A stretch of DNA of 64,000 nucleotides from Sphingobacterium sp. UBA7855. GTDB lineage: Bacteria; Bacteroidota; Bacteroidia; Sphingobacteriales; Sphingobacteriaceae. Position 1 is the first letter of the stretch. The number at the start of each line of letters is the position of its first letter. The notes under the pieces are model-generated. The model made no database searches. It saw nothing but the letters and a program-made list of their open reading frames with translations, and was not told the origin of the DNA. A program made the translations under genes and the position numbers. Below are positions 63,801 through 64,000 of the stretch, piece after piece. The stretch covers positions 1 through 64,000 of the forward strand of contig DLST01000006.1 in the NCBI GenBank assembly GCA_002500745.1, written 5' to 3'.

Positions 63801-64000
63801 TTATTTACAGTTGAATAAAATTAAAAGAAGAGTCAGGAAATGCTGGATAACGAGTTTCTTCAGTTTGTGTATTGACACACCAAGATGATTTTGGACTGTA
63901 TTTTGGGATGTTTCCGTTAGATCGCTGATTTCTTTTGTGGTGAGTCCGTCCAGATACCGCATTTTAAAGATTTCTTTTCTTTTTTGTGGAAGATTGGCTA
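63801..64000 (-). CDS. ECF RNA polymerase sigma factor, C-terminal part (cut by window edge)
   Basis: The minus strand from the right edge to TAA at 63801-63803 encodes 65 residues with the sigma-70 region 4 helix-turn-helix: LPQKRKEIFKMRYLDGLTTK, EISDLTETSQNTVQNHL and a hydrophobic basic end (LTLLLILFNCK). This is the DNA-binding (-35) part of an ECF sigma factor. It precedes the FecR gene by about 80 bases, as in other Bacteroidota ECF/FecR/SusCD units. The N-terminal part lies outside the window. Confidence 0.88.
   Translation of the reverse strand, partial: ANLPQKRKEIFKMRYLDGLTTKEISDLTETSQNTVQNHLGVSIHKLKKLVIQHFLTLLLILFNCK

Noticed and set aside
1..64000. CRISPR arrays, rRNA or tRNA genes
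   Set aside because: No regularly spaced short repeats, no ribosomal RNA core sequence and no tRNA-like fold were noticed on reading. A dedicated tRNA scan was not possible.

Overview
The window looks like chromosome of a Bacteroidota bacterium, probably Sphingobacteriaceae (Sphingobacterium-like). The evidence is four SusC/SusD outer-membrane pairs, a one-protein hybrid two-component regulator, a FecR/ECF-sigma unit beside an STN-type SusC, Bacteroidota-style -7 boxes (TAnnTTTG) and few Shine-Dalgarno sequences. The genus is inferred from protein resemblance only.

Bases 1-2850 are accessory DNA. They start with the end of an unidentified protein, followed by a gene-free stretch (115-872) packed with long perfect inverted repeats. 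Then come three toxin-tip/immunity cassettes in a row (873-2590). Each tip begins at the same short GCCGCTAAG-like junction: a ParB-like-fold tip fused to a signal peptide with a DUF7660-like partner, a headless colicin-D-like RNase tail with a colicin-D-type immunity gene, and a frame-damaged third tip with a small partner gene. A stub of an XRE-type regulator abuts the chromosomal genes.

Bases 2850-8800 hold an iron-uptake set (PepSY membrane protein and TonB-dependent siderophore receptor, with a divergent AraC regulator) and a leucine-rich-repeat protein. Bases 8950-26030 form a polysaccharide utilization locus: a hybrid two-component regulator whose promoter region carries two near-identical palindromes, two tandem SusC/SusD pairs, a TIG-domain surface glycan-binding lipoprotein and a GH26 lipoprotein enzyme. 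The second SusC lacks the usual N-terminal domain.

Bases 26400-31900 carry a DoxX-like protein, an ABC-2 exporter with a NEW3-domain membrane protein, Hsp20 and small unknown proteins. Bases 32000-37900 are a nitrite-assimilation block: cobA (siroheme), nirB, nirD, a formate/nitrite-type channel, a small outer-membrane protein, and an FNR-like regulator with four cysteines placed as in iron-sulfur FNR. FNR-like palindromes lie between cobA and nirB. Bases 38100-40570 hold two unknown lipoproteins, a SUKH (SMI1/KNR4) gene broken by one in-frame amber codon, and an acidic unknown protein.

Bases 40578-44462 hold an AraC regulator, a short-chain dehydrogenase, and a peroxiredoxin / DsbA-like / alpha-beta hydrolase operon. 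Bases 44699-51254 are a small locus with SusC/SusD facing a GH29 alpha-L-fucosidase across an 18-bp terminator stem. Bases 51384-56274 hold a histidine kinase/response regulator pair, a Crp-type and an AraC-type regulator, and a metallo-beta-lactamase-fold membrane hydrolase. The right end (56434-64000, minus strand) is an ECF sigma (cut by the window edge), FecR, STN-SusC, SusD and TlpA-like thioredoxin unit.
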